DNA from: Minwuiaceae bacterium
GTDB lineage: Bacteria; Pseudomonadota; Alphaproteobacteria; Minwuiales; Minwuiaceae
Assembly (NCBI GenBank): GCA_028278525.1
Contig: JANQEE010000030.1
Coordinates: 172,560-236,559, forward strand
Length of the DNA stretch: 64,000 nt
Direction of reading: 5' to 3'
Positions 52,615 through 61,860 of this stretch are shown one piece after another (positions within the stretch are counted from its first letter, which is position 1; each line of letters begins with the position of its first letter). The notes under the pieces were generated by a model, which was not told the origin of the DNA, did not search any database, and was given only the letters and a program-made list of their open reading frames with translations. The translations under genes were made by a program, and so were the position numbers.

Positions 52615-53409
52615 TCAGCCCACATTTGCGCTCTGGCCGCCGTCGACCGGCAGCATCACGCCGGTAATGAACCCGGCCTCGTCCGAGGCGAGGAAAAGGG
52701 CGGCGTAGGCGACATCCCACGCCGTGCCCATTTTGGCGTTGAGCGGCACTTCGGCGTCGCGTTCGGCGCGCAGCGCGTTCTTGTCGATGCCGCGGCGCTG
52801 CGAATGGCCTTCGATGGCCATCGGCGTGTCCATCAGGCCGGGCAGGATGGCATTGGCGCGGATGCCGTATTTGGCGTTGCCCATGGCGAGCGCGTGGGTG
52901 AAGGTGTTCACCGCGCCCTTCGAGGTTTTGTAGGCGACGATGGAACTGGCCTTCAGCGAGGCGGTCGACGAGATGTTGGTGATCACGCCGCTGCCCTGCT
53001 TGCGCATCACCGGCAGCACGTGCTTGCAGGTCAGGAACATGCCCTTGAGGTTGACCGCCATGGTCAGGTCCCAGACTTCTTCCGCGATATCGACGGGGTC
53101 GCCGTCCGCCGCGCCGATGCCGACATTGTTGTGCAGAATGTCGATGCGGCCGTGCCGTTCGACGCAGGCCTCGGCCATCGCCCGGCAGTCGGCCTCTTTG
53201 GTGATGTCGGCCTGAAACAGCCAGGCCTCGCCGCCCTCCTCGGCGATGGCGGCTTCGGTCGATTTAGCCGCATCCAGGTCGCGGTCGACCAGCATCACCT
53301 TGGCGCCCTCGCGGGCGAACAGGATGGCGGTGGCGCGGCCGTTGCCGATGGTGTCGCCCGGCGTCTGGCCGGCGCCGACGACGATCGCCACACGGTCCTT
53401 CAGTCTCAT
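52615..53409 (-). CDS. short-chain dehydrogenase/reductase (SDR)
   Basis: A 264-residue NAD(P)-dependent Rossmann oxidoreductase. The catalytic Ser-Tyr-Lys is in NISSTASLKASSIVAYKTSK with the YxxxK pair, and LHNNVGIGAADGD is the NNAG-type motif. The nucleotide-binding loop is unusual, GAGQTPGDTIGNGRATAILF instead of the compact TGxxxGIG, though similar insertions occur in a subset of SDRs. It overlaps the CMD gene by 4 bp (ATGA), so they are translationally coupled. Substrate unknown. It is convergent with hyuA, 6 bp apart. Confidence 0.92.
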   Translation of the reverse strand: MRLKDRVAIVVGAGQTPGDTIGNGRATAILFAREGAKVMLVDRDLDAAKSTEAAIAEEGGEAWLFQADITKEADCRAMAEACVERHGRIDILHNNVGIGAADGDPVDIAEEVWDLTMAVNLKGMFLTCKHVLPVMRKQGSGVITNISSTASLKASSIVAYKTSKGAVNTFTHALAMGNAKYGIRANAILPGLMDTPMAIEGHSQRRGIDKNALRAERDAEVPLNAKMGTAWDVAYAALFLASDEAGFITGVMLPVDGGQSANVG

Positions 53410-53960
53410 GACTTGAAGCCTTCCAATCCCGGGTCAAGCTGCACGCCGAGCGTATTGAGCATCATCGAGACCAGATTGTAGTTGCCGATGGCGAAGACCA
53501 AGTCGATCATCTGCTGCTCGTCGTAGCGTTCCGACAAGGTTGCCCAGGTTTCGTTGGAGATAATCGCGTCGGCATGCAGTTCGTCGGCGGCGCGGACCAG
53601 CGCCGCGTCGAACGCATCCCAGCCCGGCGCGTCCGGTCCGACGGAAATCATGTCGATCTCCGCGTCGGTCAGGCCGGCGCGCTTGCCGATGACCACATGC
53701 TGCGCCCATTCGTATTCCGCCCGGCAGAGCCAGCCAATCCGCAGGATCACGATCTCCCGCTCGCGTGCGCCCAGCGTCGACTTGAACAGCACGTGGTTGG
53801 CGAACACCATCCAGCGCTTCAGCGCCTTCGGGTGGCGGACCAGGGTGCGGAAGATATTGAACGTCTGCTCGCGGTCGCCGGCGCGGCCGATCAGCTCTTT
53901 CTGTTCGTCGTCCCACTCGGCCTCGTCGAGCGTCGGAATGCGGGGTTCTGTCAGGCGCAA
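53406..53960 (-). CDS. carboxymuconolactone decarboxylase / AhpD-like protein
   Basis: A 184-residue all-helical CMD/AhpD-like protein. The family core is ILRIGWLCRAEYEWAQHVVI (helix with conserved Glu and His), followed by KRAGLTDAEIDMI. It has no CxxC, so it is not a peroxidase-type AhpD. It starts at TTG (53960) with GGGAGAA 6 nt upstream; an earlier ATG frame gives a nonhomologous N-terminus. It is coupled to the SDR gene by a 4-bp overlap, implying that both act on the same small molecule, perhaps a lactone or hydroxy acid. Confidence 0.88.
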   Translation of the reverse strand: MRLTEPRIPTLDEAEWDDEQKELIGRAGDREQTFNIFRTLVRHPKALKRWMVFANHVLFKSTLGAREREIVILRIGWLCRAEYEWAQHVVIGKRAGLTDAEIDMISVGPDAPGWDAFDAALVRAADELHADAIISNETWATLSERYDEQQMIDLVFAIGNYNLVSMMLNTLGVQLDPGLEGFKS

Positions 53961-54076
53961 GGCTTTCTCCCTTTCGGTGCTTTGTCGTCGTCGTGCGTTC
54001 CGGTGTATTTTGCGGCTTAAGCCGGCCGCGACACAATGCGCGGCGCAAAACAAAAAGCGGGGAGGGATCGACCGTC

Positions 54077-54922
54077 ATGCATCTCGGCATCTTCAGCTTC
54101 AATACCGACTACGGCACCCGTGCCGACGAACTGGCGCGGGCGTTGGAGGAGCGCGGCTTCGAATCGTTCTGGGTCGGCGAGCACACCCACATTCCGGCGA
54201 GCCGGCTCTCGCCCTATCCCGGCGGCGGCGACCTGCCCAAGCCCTATTACCACATGGCCGATCCGTTCGTGTCGCTGACCGCCGCGGCCTGCGCGACGAC
54301 GAAACTGAAGGTCGGCACCGGCATCTGCCTGGTGGTGGAGCACGACCCGATCACGCTCGCCAAGACGGTCGCGACCCTGGATATGATCTCCGGCGGCCGG
54401 TTCCTGTTCGGCATCGGCGGCGGCTGGAACGCGGAGGAGATGGAAAACCACGGCACGCCGTTCAAGCGGCGCTGGAAGGTGCTGCGCGAACGGGTCGAGG
54501 CGATGAAGGCGATCTGGACCGAGGAACAGGCGTCTTACGCCGGCGAGTTCGTCAACTTCGACCCGCTGATCTCCTATCCGAAGCCGGCGCAGAAGCCGCA
54601 CCCGCCGGTGATCTTCGGCGGTGCCACGGAGAAGGCGCGCGAGCGGGCGGTGCGCTACTGCGACGGCTGGATCCCGATCGACGTGCTGCTGGAAGACTTG
54701 CCGGATGCGATCGCGGATCTGCATGTCAAGGCAGAGGCGGCGGGCCGCGACCCTAAATCGGTACCCGTCTCGGTGTTCGCGTTCGATGCGGCGGACGAGG
54801 ACGCGCTGATGAAGTACCGGGAGCTGGAGGTCGAGCGCGTCGTCCTGGTCGCGCCGCGGCACACGCCGCAGGTCATGCCGTTCCTGGATCGGTTCGCCGC
54901 TATGGTGCCGAAAGTGGCGTAA
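54077..54922 (+). CDS. LLM-class (F420-type) flavin-dependent oxidoreductase
   Basis: A 281-residue luciferase-like TIM-barrel protein. It begins MHLGIFSFNTDYGTRADELA and shows GFESFWVGEHTHIPASRLSP, ATLDMISGGRFLFGIGGGWN and a shorter C-terminus than the LLM protein at 47.3 kb. This subgroup is annotated in databases as F420-dependent, but the cofactor cannot be read here. The gene is divergent from the AhpD-like gene; GGGGAGG lies upstream of the ATG. Its last 23 bp overlap the convergent quinone-oxidoreductase gene. Confidence 0.9.
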   Translation: MHLGIFSFNTDYGTRADELARALEERGFESFWVGEHTHIPASRLSPYPGGGDLPKPYYHMADPFVSLTAAACATTKLKVGTGICLVVEHDPITLAKTVATLDMISGGRFLFGIGGGWNAEEMENHGTPFKRRWKVLRERVEAMKAIWTEEQASYAGEFVNFDPLISYPKPAQKPHPPVIFGGATEKARERAVRYCDGWIPIDVLLEDLPDAIADLHVKAEAAGRDPKSVPVSVFAFDAADEDALMKYRELEVERVVLVAPRHTPQVMPFLDRFAAMVPKVA

Positions 54923-55901
54923 GCACGACCTTGCCGATCACCCGCCGCTCCATCACAGTGGCAAGCGCCTCGGCAAACCGGTCGAGCGGCAGTTCGGCCT
55001 GGGTAAGGGGGCGGAGTTTACCGGCCTCGTACCATTGGAACATATGCGCCATGGCCTCGCGGACACGCGCCCTTGCCTTCGGCGGCGCGGGCAGCTTGCC
55101 CCAGCCCATGTAGTAGCCCCAATAGAGGCCGATAACGCTGACGTTCTTGACCAGCAGGATGTTGGCCGGGGCCTTGGGGATGGTGCCGCCGGCGAAACCC
55201 ATCGGCAGGATGCGGCCCTCCGGCGCGATGCAGCGGAGCGACTGGTCGAACACGTCGCCGCCGACGGGATCGTAGATGACGTCGGCGCCTCGGCCGCCGG
55301 TGAGTTTCAGGACGGCATCGCGGAAGTCGTTTTCGCGGTAGTTGATCACGTGGTCCGCGCCGTGCGTTGCCGCGATCTTGCATTTCTCGTCGGTACCGGC
55401 GGTGGCGATGACGGTCGCGCCGACCGCCTTGCCGATTTCCACGGCGGCCAGGCCCGACGCGCCGGCGGCGCCGTGCACCAGCAACGTCTCGTCCGTCTGC
55501 AAGGCGGCGCGCCAGACCAGGCCGCCGTAGCCGGTCGCGTAGATGGTCGGAAAGTGGGTCGCGGCGGCGAAGTCCATCGCGTCGGGAATCTTGAACACGT
55601 TGCCGGCGTCGGCGACAGCCTGCTCGGCGAAGCCGCCCCAGCGCACGCCGGCGCAGACCCGGTCGCCGGGCGCGAATCCATCCGCGCCGTCGATCACGGT
55701 ACCGGCGATCTCGGTACCGGGAATGAACGGCAGAGGCGGACGGTTCTGGTGCCGGCCGGCGATCACGAGGGCGGCGGCGAAGCCGACGCCGGAGGCCTCG
55801 ACCGCGATGCGAACGCCGTTCGACGTTCGTTCGGGCGGCGGCGTTTCCTCGACGGCCATGTTCTCGAACGGTCCGTATTCATGGCAGACGACGGCGCGCA
55901 T
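54900..55901 (-). CDS. NADPH:quinone oxidoreductase-like (zinc-independent MDR) protein
   Basis: A 333-residue medium-chain dehydrogenase/reductase. The cofactor motif is LLVHGAAGASGLAAVEIGKA with AVGATVIATAGTDEKC following, as in quinone or enoyl reductases. The N-terminal IPGTEIAGTVIDGADGFAPG is the GroES-like domain. The zinc-binding pattern of alcohol dehydrogenases is absent. It is the last gene of the minus-strand CoA operon and starts in the TGATG overlap with the hydratase gene. It could reduce an enoyl-CoA or quinone product of the pathway. Confidence 0.92.
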   Translation of the reverse strand: MRAVVCHEYGPFENMAVEETPPPERTSNGVRIAVEASGVGFAAALVIAGRHQNRPPLPFIPGTEIAGTVIDGADGFAPGDRVCAGVRWGGFAEQAVADAGNVFKIPDAMDFAAATHFPTIYATGYGGLVWRAALQTDETLLVHGAAGASGLAAVEIGKAVGATVIATAGTDEKCKIAATHGADHVINYRENDFRDAVLKLTGGRGADVIYDPVGGDVFDQSLRCIAPEGRILPMGFAGGTIPKAPANILLVKNVSVIGLYWGYYMGWGKLPAPPKARARVREAMAHMFQWYEAGKLRPLTQAELPLDRFAEALATVMERRVIGKVVLTPLSAP

Positions 55902-56671
55902 CAGGAGTCACCGTCGAAGCGGCCGTGCCGGCCGGCGCCGTCGGCGAAGCGGGCCGCGCCGGGTTGGGCCTCCCGCGACCGGGCCTCCGTGGCGAGGTCG
56001 GTCTCGCCTTGCAGCGCGTCGCGTGTCGGCAGGCCGTCCTGGGCGTAAACCGAGCGCCGGTCCGAACGCAGCGCGATCTGCGGGAAAGCGGCGACCTGGT
56101 GTGCCAGCGAGCGGGCGGCGTCCAATGCCGTGCCGGCCGGGACCAGCCGGGTGATCAGGCCGATGGACTCCGCTTCGGCAGCCGGGACGGGGCGGCCGGT
56201 GATCAGCATATCCAATGCCCGGCTCATGCCGATCAATCGCGGCAGCCGCACCGTCGTCCCGTCGCTCATGGGTACGCCCCAGCGCCGGGAGAAGACGCCG
56301 AACACCGCGGTCTCGTCGGCGATGCGGATGTCGCACCAGAGCGCCAGGCCGAGCCCGCCGGCGCAGGCATGACCGGCTATCGCCGCGATCACCGGCTTGC
56401 TCATCAACGGCTGGGTCGGGCCGCTTTCGCTGGTCGCCCAGGCCTGGTAGTCGGCGGCCTCGGCCATCTCTTTCAGGTCGGCGCCGGCGCAGAACGCGCC
56501 GTCGGCCCCGGTCAGCACCGCGACGCGGGCCGCCTCGTCGGCGTCGAACGCGCGGAAGGCGTCGGCCAGCAGGGCGGCGGATTGCTTGTCGAGCGCGTTG
56601 CGGACTTCCGGCCGGTTGATGGTGATGACGGTGACCGGGCCGTCGACTTCCACCAGGATCTTCTCGGTCAT
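55901..56671 (-). CDS. enoyl-CoA hydratase/isomerase family protein
   Basis: A 256-residue crotonase-fold enzyme. The oxyanion-hole motifs are LTGADGAFCAGADLKEMA and KPVIAAIAGHACAGGLGLAL; the second half includes FGVFSRRWGVPMSDGTTVRL, as in hydratases and isomerases of aliphatic acids. The C-terminal tail (RSREAQPGAARFADGAGRHG) is basic and low-complexity. Its start overlaps the CitE-like gene by 4 bp (ATGA) and its stop overlaps the next gene (TGATG), so translation of the operon is coupled. Confidence 0.92.
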   Translation of the reverse strand: MTEKILVEVDGPVTVITINRPEVRNALDKQSAALLADAFRAFDADEAARVAVLTGADGAFCAGADLKEMAEAADYQAWATSESGPTQPLMSKPVIAAIAGHACAGGLGLALWCDIRIADETAVFGVFSRRWGVPMSDGTTVRLPRLIGMSRALDMLITGRPVPAAEAESIGLITRLVPAGTALDAARSLAHQVAAFPQIALRSDRRSVYAQDGLPTRDALQGETDLATEARSREAQPGAARFADGAGRHGRFDGDS

Positions 56672-57567
56672 GTCGTTGCCCCGTGCCGCCGTTCGATCGC
56701 CGTCTGCCGGGCGATGGCGCGGCGGGCCCGCTCGACGATCGGGATGTCGATCATCTTGCCGTCCATCTCGAAGGCGCCGCGGCCTTCCGCCTGTGCCTTG
56801 TCGAACGCCGCAGTCACACGCTTGGCGTGGTCGATCTCGTCGGCGCTGGGCGCGAATTCCTGGTTCAGGATGTCGACCTGGGCCGGGTGGATGCAGCAGG
56901 CGCCTTCGAAGCCGAGCCCGGCGGCGCGGCGGACGATCTGGCGGAAGGCGTCGCGGTCGGCGAAGCCGGCGATGCTGCCGATGAAGCCGAGCGGGACGAT
57001 GCCGGCGGCCCGCGCCGCCGCGGCCGTCTGCATGGTCGGCTGGAACAGCCCCTCCGGTTCCGGCTCCATGCCCATGTCGAGGGAGAAGTCCTCCGAGCCG
57101 AGCAGCATCGCCGCGATCCGCGGGCTGGCGCCCGCGATGTCGCGGGCATGGAACAGGGCGTCCGCCGTCTCGATCATCGCGATCAGCCGGGTCGTGCCGA
57201 CGGCCATGCCGCGTTCGGCTTCCAGTTCGTCGATGATTTCGGCAATCGCCCGGATATGGCCGGCGTCGGCGACCTTCGGCAGCATGACCGCCTCGATCGC
57301 CGGGGCGATCACGGCTTCCAGATCGGGCACCGCCAGCCGCCAGGGCCGGTTGATGCGGACCAGCACGTCGGCGCCGGCCCGACCCACTTTGGCGGCGACG
57401 TCGGGCACGAGCGTGCGGGCGGTCGCCTTCTCGGCCGGGATCACGCTGTCTTCCAGGTCGATGATGATGCCGTCGGCGCCGCGGGTATGCGCCTTGTCGA
57501 CGAAGCGGTCGACGTTCGCCGGTACGAACATCAGGGACCGCCAGAGCGGTGCGTCCGCCTGGGTCAT
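56668..57567 (-). CDS. HpcH/HpaI aldolase / CitE-type CoA-thioester lyase
   Basis: A 299-residue CitE-like TIM-barrel enzyme of the citrate-lyase-beta/malyl-CoA lyase family, which cleaves or condenses acyl-CoA esters. Landmarks are WRSLMFVPANVDRFVDKAHT, with DGIIIDLEDSVIPAEKATAR for metal binding, RINRPWRLAVPDL, and CCIHPAQVDILNQEFAPSAD. It is fused to no other subunits. It is coupled to the next gene by a 4-bp overlap and starts 1 bp after the CoA-transferase. A citramalyl- or 3-hydroxyacyl-CoA substrate is plausible given the neighbours. Confidence 0.93.
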   Translation of the reverse strand: MTQADAPLWRSLMFVPANVDRFVDKAHTRGADGIIIDLEDSVIPAEKATARTLVPDVAAKVGRAGADVLVRINRPWRLAVPDLEAVIAPAIEAVMLPKVADAGHIRAIAEIIDELEAERGMAVGTTRLIAMIETADALFHARDIAGASPRIAAMLLGSEDFSLDMGMEPEPEGLFQPTMQTAAAARAAGIVPLGFIGSIAGFADRDAFRQIVRRAAGLGFEGACCIHPAQVDILNQEFAPSADEIDHAKRVTAAFDKAQAEGRGAFEMDGKMIDIPIVERARRAIARQTAIERRHGATT

Positions 57568-57568
57568 G

Positions 57569-58774
57569 TCAGATCACTCCGTCCTTGCCGAGCCGGCCGA
57601 TCTCGTCCTCGCCCAGGCCGAGGCCGCTCAAGATCTCTTGCGTATGCTGGCCGAGCGACGGCGCGGCGCGGCGGATTGCGCCGGGGGTGTCCGACAGGCG
57701 CGGCACCACGGCGTGCATCGGCACGCTTTCCATCTCGTCGTCCGGCAGTTCGACCAGCGCGCCGCGTTCGGTGACGAACGGGTGGTCGACCAGGTCGGCG
57801 ATGTCGCAGACCGGGCCGACGGTAACGCCGGCCTGTTCGAAATGGGCCAGGTTTTCCGCCGTGGTGCGGGCGCCGATGAAGCCCTCGACCACCTCGTCCA
57901 GGTCGGCGACGTTCTTTACGCGGTCGGCGTTGGTGAGGAAGCGGGGGTCCGCGATCATCGCGTCGGCGCCGATGGTCGTCATCAGCCGTTCGAACATGCC
58001 CTGGGTCGAGGCCGACAAGGCGACCCAGCCGCCGTCTTTGGTGCCGTACACGTTGCGGGGCGCCGTGGTGTTGGAGCGGTTGCCGACCCTTAATTCCGCC
58101 TTGCCGGTCAGTTTCAGGTTGGCGGCGAGCGGGCCGAGGATCGAGAACAAAGGATCAAAGAGCGGCAGGTCGATCACCTGTCCCGGCCCGCCGCCGACCT
58201 CGACGGCGCGGAGCGCGACCAGCGTCGCCATGGCGCCGTTGAGCCCGGCGATCATGTCGGCGAGGGCTAAAGGCGGCAGGGCCGGGGGTTTGTCGGGAAA
58301 GCCGTTGATCGCGGCGAAGCCGGACATCGCCTCGACCAGGGAGCCGAAGCCCGGCTTGTGCCGGTACGGCCCGGTCTGGCCCCAGCCGGAAACGCGCACC
58401 ATCACCAGCTTCGGGTTGGCCGCATGCAGCTTGTCGGGGCCGAGGCCCATCTCCTCCATCACGCCGGGCCGGAAGTTCTCGACCAGCACATCAGCGCCGG
58501 CGGCGAGGCGCAGCAACAGGGCGCGGCCCTCCTCCGCACGCAGGTTCAGCGTCACGCTCTTCTTGTTGCGGGCGTAGACCTTCCAATAAGTCGAGATGCC
58601 CTTGACCCGCCAGTTGCGCAGGTCGTCGCCGCGGCCCGGCGTCTCGATCTTGATCACCTCGGCCCCGAAATCCGCCAACGCCACGGTCAGCGCGTTGCCG
58701 GCCACCACGCGAGTCAGGTCGAGGATACGAATCCCGTCCAGCGGGCATTCCAAATCGGGCTGAAAATCTTGCAT
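57569..58774 (-). CDS. class III (CaiB/BaiF) CoA-transferase
   Basis: A 401-residue family III CoA-transferase, the first gene of the second CoA operon. The catalytic Asp is Asp173 in LPPLALADMIAGLNGAMA. Other landmarks are ILDLTRVVAGNALTVALADF and VTLNLRAEEGRALLLRLAAG. It would form the CoA ester that the downstream CitE-like lyase and hydratase act on. The promoter is in the 284-bp gap shared with the divergent methyltransferase gene. Confidence 0.93.
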   Translation of the reverse strand: MQDFQPDLECPLDGIRILDLTRVVAGNALTVALADFGAEVIKIETPGRGDDLRNWRVKGISTYWKVYARNKKSVTLNLRAEEGRALLLRLAAGADVLVENFRPGVMEEMGLGPDKLHAANPKLVMVRVSGWGQTGPYRHKPGFGSLVEAMSGFAAINGFPDKPPALPPLALADMIAGLNGAMATLVALRAVEVGGGPGQVIDLPLFDPLFSILGPLAANLKLTGKAELRVGNRSNTTAPRNVYGTKDGGWVALSASTQGMFERLMTTIGADAMIADPRFLTNADRVKNVADLDEVVEGFIGARTTAENLAHFEQAGVTVGPVCDIADLVDHPFVTERGALVELPDDEMESVPMHAVVPRLSDTPGAIRRAAPSLGQHTQEILSGLGLGEDEIGRLGKDGVI

Positions 58775-59058
58775 CCGTTACGCCTTCCCCGGCCACGCTT
58801 GCTGTTACATATGGCGCGGCCCGGACCTTCTTAGCGCCGCCGACACGATGCGGTCAAATAGCCGCGGCGGCTCGTGCTATTGCTTTTTCTCGATATGTGC
58901 GGCGCTTACGCAACCGATTTCGCTGTGGCGAATCCAGCGGCATACCGCTATCACGCTGTTTGCAAACCGGTACTGGGCCGCAGTCCACGGTTTACATTCG
59001 CTACGCGTGCCCAATCTCAACCGGGATTGGCGTGAAGCCTGGCGAGAGGGACAAGTGA

Positions 59059-59886
59059 ATGCTGAACGTTAAAGACGTCGCCCCGGGGCTTGAAGAGGGA
59101 GATCATGGATTATGGTTCGCCAAATCGCAGACGTCGATTTCCTATCCGGAAGAAGGCAATACGGGCCGATTTGCTGTTGAAGACGGGTCGTTTTGGTACC
59201 GGCATCGCAACCGTTGCATCGTCGAGGCGATGCGGCGCTACCCGCCGGGCGGTTTCCTGCTCGATGTGGGCGGTGGCAATGGTTTCGTTTCAGCCGGAAT
59301 CCGTGCCGCCGGGTTCGAAGCGCTGCTGATCGAGCCCGGTATCCAAGGCGCAATGAACGCGCAGCGGCGGGGCCTGTCGCCGATAATCTGCGCGACCCTA
59401 CAAGACGCTTCGTTCGGTCCAGGCTCGGTCCCGGCTGCAGGCATGTTCGATGTGCTCGAACATGTGGAGGACGACGTGGGCTTTCTCCGCGAGGTCGCGG
59501 AAGTGCTGGTGCCGGGCGGTCGACTTTACCTGACGCTGCCCGCGTACCAGTTCCTTTTTTCTTCCGAGGACAAGTTTGCTGGCCATTTCCGGCGTTATAC
59601 CGTTTCCGCCGCGCGACGAGTCCTCGAAACCGCCGGCTTCGAAGTCGATTACGCGACCTACATATTCGCTTGGCTGCCATTGCCGGTGTTGTTGTTTCGG
59701 ACCATTCCCAGCCGGCTCGGCCTTCAAAAGGTTCCGACGAGCGACGAAAGTGCCCAGGTTCACAAATCCGGGAGTTTTGTAAAAGACGTCGTCGAAGCAA
59801 CCCTTGCGCCGGAAACCCGCTTGATCCGGGGAGGATGGCGGCTGCCTGTTGGCGGCAGCTGCCTGCTGGTGGCGCGACACGCCTGA
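59059..59886 (+). CDS. class I SAM-dependent methyltransferase
   Basis: A 275-residue methyltransferase of the type found near lipid or sugar biosynthesis genes. Motif I is GGFLLDVGGGNGFVSAGIRA (about residues 63-82) with the acidic residue in ALLIEPGIQGAM; MFDVLEHVEDDVGFLREVAE is a typical motif III/IV region. AGAGGGA precedes the ATG. The C-terminus is basic without membrane helices, though FAWLPLPVLLFRTIPSR is hydrophobic. It is divergent from the CoA-transferase and 108 bp upstream of an acyl-CoA synthetase. Substrate unknown. Confidence 0.87.
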   Translation: MLNVKDVAPGLEEGDHGLWFAKSQTSISYPEEGNTGRFAVEDGSFWYRHRNRCIVEAMRRYPPGGFLLDVGGGNGFVSAGIRAAGFEALLIEPGIQGAMNAQRRGLSPIICATLQDASFGPGSVPAAGMFDVLEHVEDDVGFLREVAEVLVPGGRLYLTLPAYQFLFSSEDKFAGHFRRYTVSAARRVLETAGFEVDYATYIFAWLPLPVLLFRTIPSRLGLQKVPTSDESAQVHKSGSFVKDVVEATLAPETRLIRGGWRLPVGGSCLLVARHA

Positions 59887-59994
59887 GACGGGACGGGTCG
59901 ATAACAACGTCGGCATTTGACCTTGATCGCGGTGCGCGGCACGCTTGAGCCGTCCGGCAGAAAGACCGGAACGCGTACAGGGAAGGACGACAGC

Positions 59995-61860
59995 ATGTAT
60001 CCGCCGATCCGCAACCGCAGCGATGCCAGGACGCTGGAGCGGAAGCCGCTTTCGCACTACATGCAAGCTGCCGATGTCTACGCGGCGTTTTGCCGGGGCG
60101 CGGATATCGACCCGGACAAGCCGGCGATGCAGGTTCTGCCGGCCGGTGAGCCGATGGGCGAGCCGGTCACGATCAGCTATCGCGAGTTGAAGGAGCGGGT
60201 GCATCAGACGGCGAATATGCTGCATTCGCTCGGCCTTGGGTCCACCGATGTGGTGTCGTTCCTGCTGCCGATGTGTCCGGAAGCCTATTACACCATCCTC
60301 GGCGGCGAGGCGGCCGGCATTGTCAACGCGGTCAATCCGCTGCTGGAACCCTGGCAGATCGCCGAGATCCTGAAGGCGGCCGGCACCAAGATCCTCGTCG
60401 CGCCGTCGCCGATCGACCCTGTCGGCCGCGAGATCTGGGATAAAGTCGCGGCAATCCGCCACGAACTGCCGAACCTCAAGGCGGTGCTGCAGGTCGGCGG
60501 CCTGGGCTCCACCCACGGTGCGCTGTCGTTCGAGACCGAGATGCTGGCGCAGCCGGGCGACCGGCTGGTCAGCGGCCGCCGGATCGACCCCGCCGACATA
60601 GCGTCCTATTTCCACACCGGCGGCACGACCGGCACGCCGAAGCTGGCGCAGCACAGCCACCATATGCAGGCGTCGCATGTCTGGAGCACGGGCGTCGGGC
60701 TCGGCATGGACGAGAACGACGTGCTGCTGGTCGGGCTGCCGCTGTTCCATATCGGCGGCTCGGTGATCGGCGCGATTATTCCCTTCGCCAAGGGCGCGAC
60801 GCTGGTGCTCGGCAGCCCGGCCGGGTTTCGCGATCCCAACCTGATCCGCGACTACTGGCGGCTGGTGCACCGCTACCGGGTGACGATTGTCGCGGCGGTG
60901 CCGACGGTCCTCGGCGCGCTGCTCAACATCCCCGCCGACAATGCCGATATCAGTTCGGTCCGCTACGCGTTGACAGGTGGCGCGCCGATGCCGATGGAGG
61001 TGGGCAAGGCGTTCCACGAACGGATCGGCCGGCTGGTGATCGAAGGCTACGGCATGACCGAAACCACCTCCTACGTCACGCTGATCCCGCGCGACGGGCC
61101 GCTTCGCATCGGCTCCGTCGGCGTGCCGCTGCCGCATGTGGAGGTGAAGTGCGTTCGACTCGACGAGGACGGCAGGATCGACCGCGAATGCGCCGTCGAC
61201 GAGATCGGCAACGTGGTGATCCGTGGCGATTGCGTGCTGCCGGGCTACGTACAGGAACAATACAACGCGGGTGCCTGGGCCGGCGACGGCTGGCTCAACT
61301 CCGGCGATCTCGGCCGGTTCGACGAGGACGGCTATCTGTGGATTACCGGGCGGGCCAAGGATCTGATCATCCGTGGTGGCCACAACATCGATCCCGCGGT
61401 GATCGAGGAGGCGATGCACAAGCATCCGGCAGTCGAACTCGCCGCCGCTGTCGGCAAGCCGGACGCCTATGCCGGTGAGTTGCCGGTCGCCTATGTGCAA
61501 TTGAAACCTGATGCGGATGCCAGCGTGGAAGAGTTGCAATCCTTCGTGCGGGAGCATATCGCGGAGCGGGCCGCCAATCCGGTCAACGTGTTCCTGGTCG
61601 ACGCCATGCCGCTCACCGGCGTCGGCAAAATCTTCAAGCCGGAGCTTCGCTGGGACTCGGTTCGGCTGGTCTACGGCGAACTGGTGCGGGCCGCGACGGA
61701 ACCGGCGAACATCGACGCCAAGGTCACGGTCGGCGCCCACGACGTGCACGGCACGCTCGCGACCATTGCCTTGAGCGGCGAGCGGGACGCGGAGATAGAA
61801 GCCTTGATCGCCGACAGCCTGAAACCTTTCGCGGTGCGGCACGAGATCGTCTGGTCTTGA
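59995..61860 (+). CDS. AMP-forming acyl-CoA synthetase
   Basis: A 621-residue ANL-family ligase, longer than usual. The A3 loop is YFHTGGTTGTPKLAQHSHHM, the A5-type motif is VIEGYGMTETTSYVTLI, the hinge region is LWITGRAKDLIIRGGHNID, and the C-terminal Lys is in MPLTGVGKIFKPELR. Beyond it runs an extra segment of about 75 residues. GGGAAGGA precedes the ATG at 59995; the longer frame upstream has no family similarity. It overlaps the next gene by TTGA. It would activate fatty or other carboxylic acids for the dehydrogenase encoded downstream. Confidence 0.93.
   Translation: MYPPIRNRSDARTLERKPLSHYMQAADVYAAFCRGADIDPDKPAMQVLPAGEPMGEPVTISYRELKERVHQTANMLHSLGLGSTDVVSFLLPMCPEAYYTILGGEAAGIVNAVNPLLEPWQIAEILKAAGTKILVAPSPIDPVGREIWDKVAAIRHELPNLKAVLQVGGLGSTHGALSFETEMLAQPGDRLVSGRRIDPADIASYFHTGGTTGTPKLAQHSHHMQASHVWSTGVGLGMDENDVLLVGLPLFHIGGSVIGAIIPFAKGATLVLGSPAGFRDPNLIRDYWRLVHRYRVTIVAAVPTVLGALLNIPADNADISSVRYALTGGAPMPMEVGKAFHERIGRLVIEGYGMTETTSYVTLIPRDGPLRIGSVGVPLPHVEVKCVRLDEDGRIDRECAVDEIGNVVIRGDCVLPGYVQEQYNAGAWAGDGWLNSGDLGRFDEDGYLWITGRAKDLIIRGGHNIDPAVIEEAMHKHPAVELAAAVGKPDAYAGELPVAYVQLKPDADASVEELQSFVREHIAERAANPVNVFLVDAMPLTGVGKIFKPELRWDSVRLVYGELVRAATEPANIDAKVTVGAHDVHGTLATIALSGERDAEIEALIADSLKPFAVRHEIVWS

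Noticed and set aside
53406..53960. Possible redox-active CxxC or Sec site in the AhpD-like protein
   Set aside because: The relevant helix has Glu and His but no CxxC and no in-frame TGA, so a peroxidase or selenoprotein role is not supported.
58848..59072. A 74-codon open frame just upstream of the methyltransferase
   Set aside because: It has no ribosome site or recognisable similarity and overlaps the start of the real gene; more likely leader DNA.
59398..61842. An 814-codon minus-strand open frame opposite the acyl-CoA synthetase gene
   Set aside because: The plus strand carries a complete AMP-ligase with all core motifs; the antisense frame is His/Arg/Asp-rich shadow sequence.
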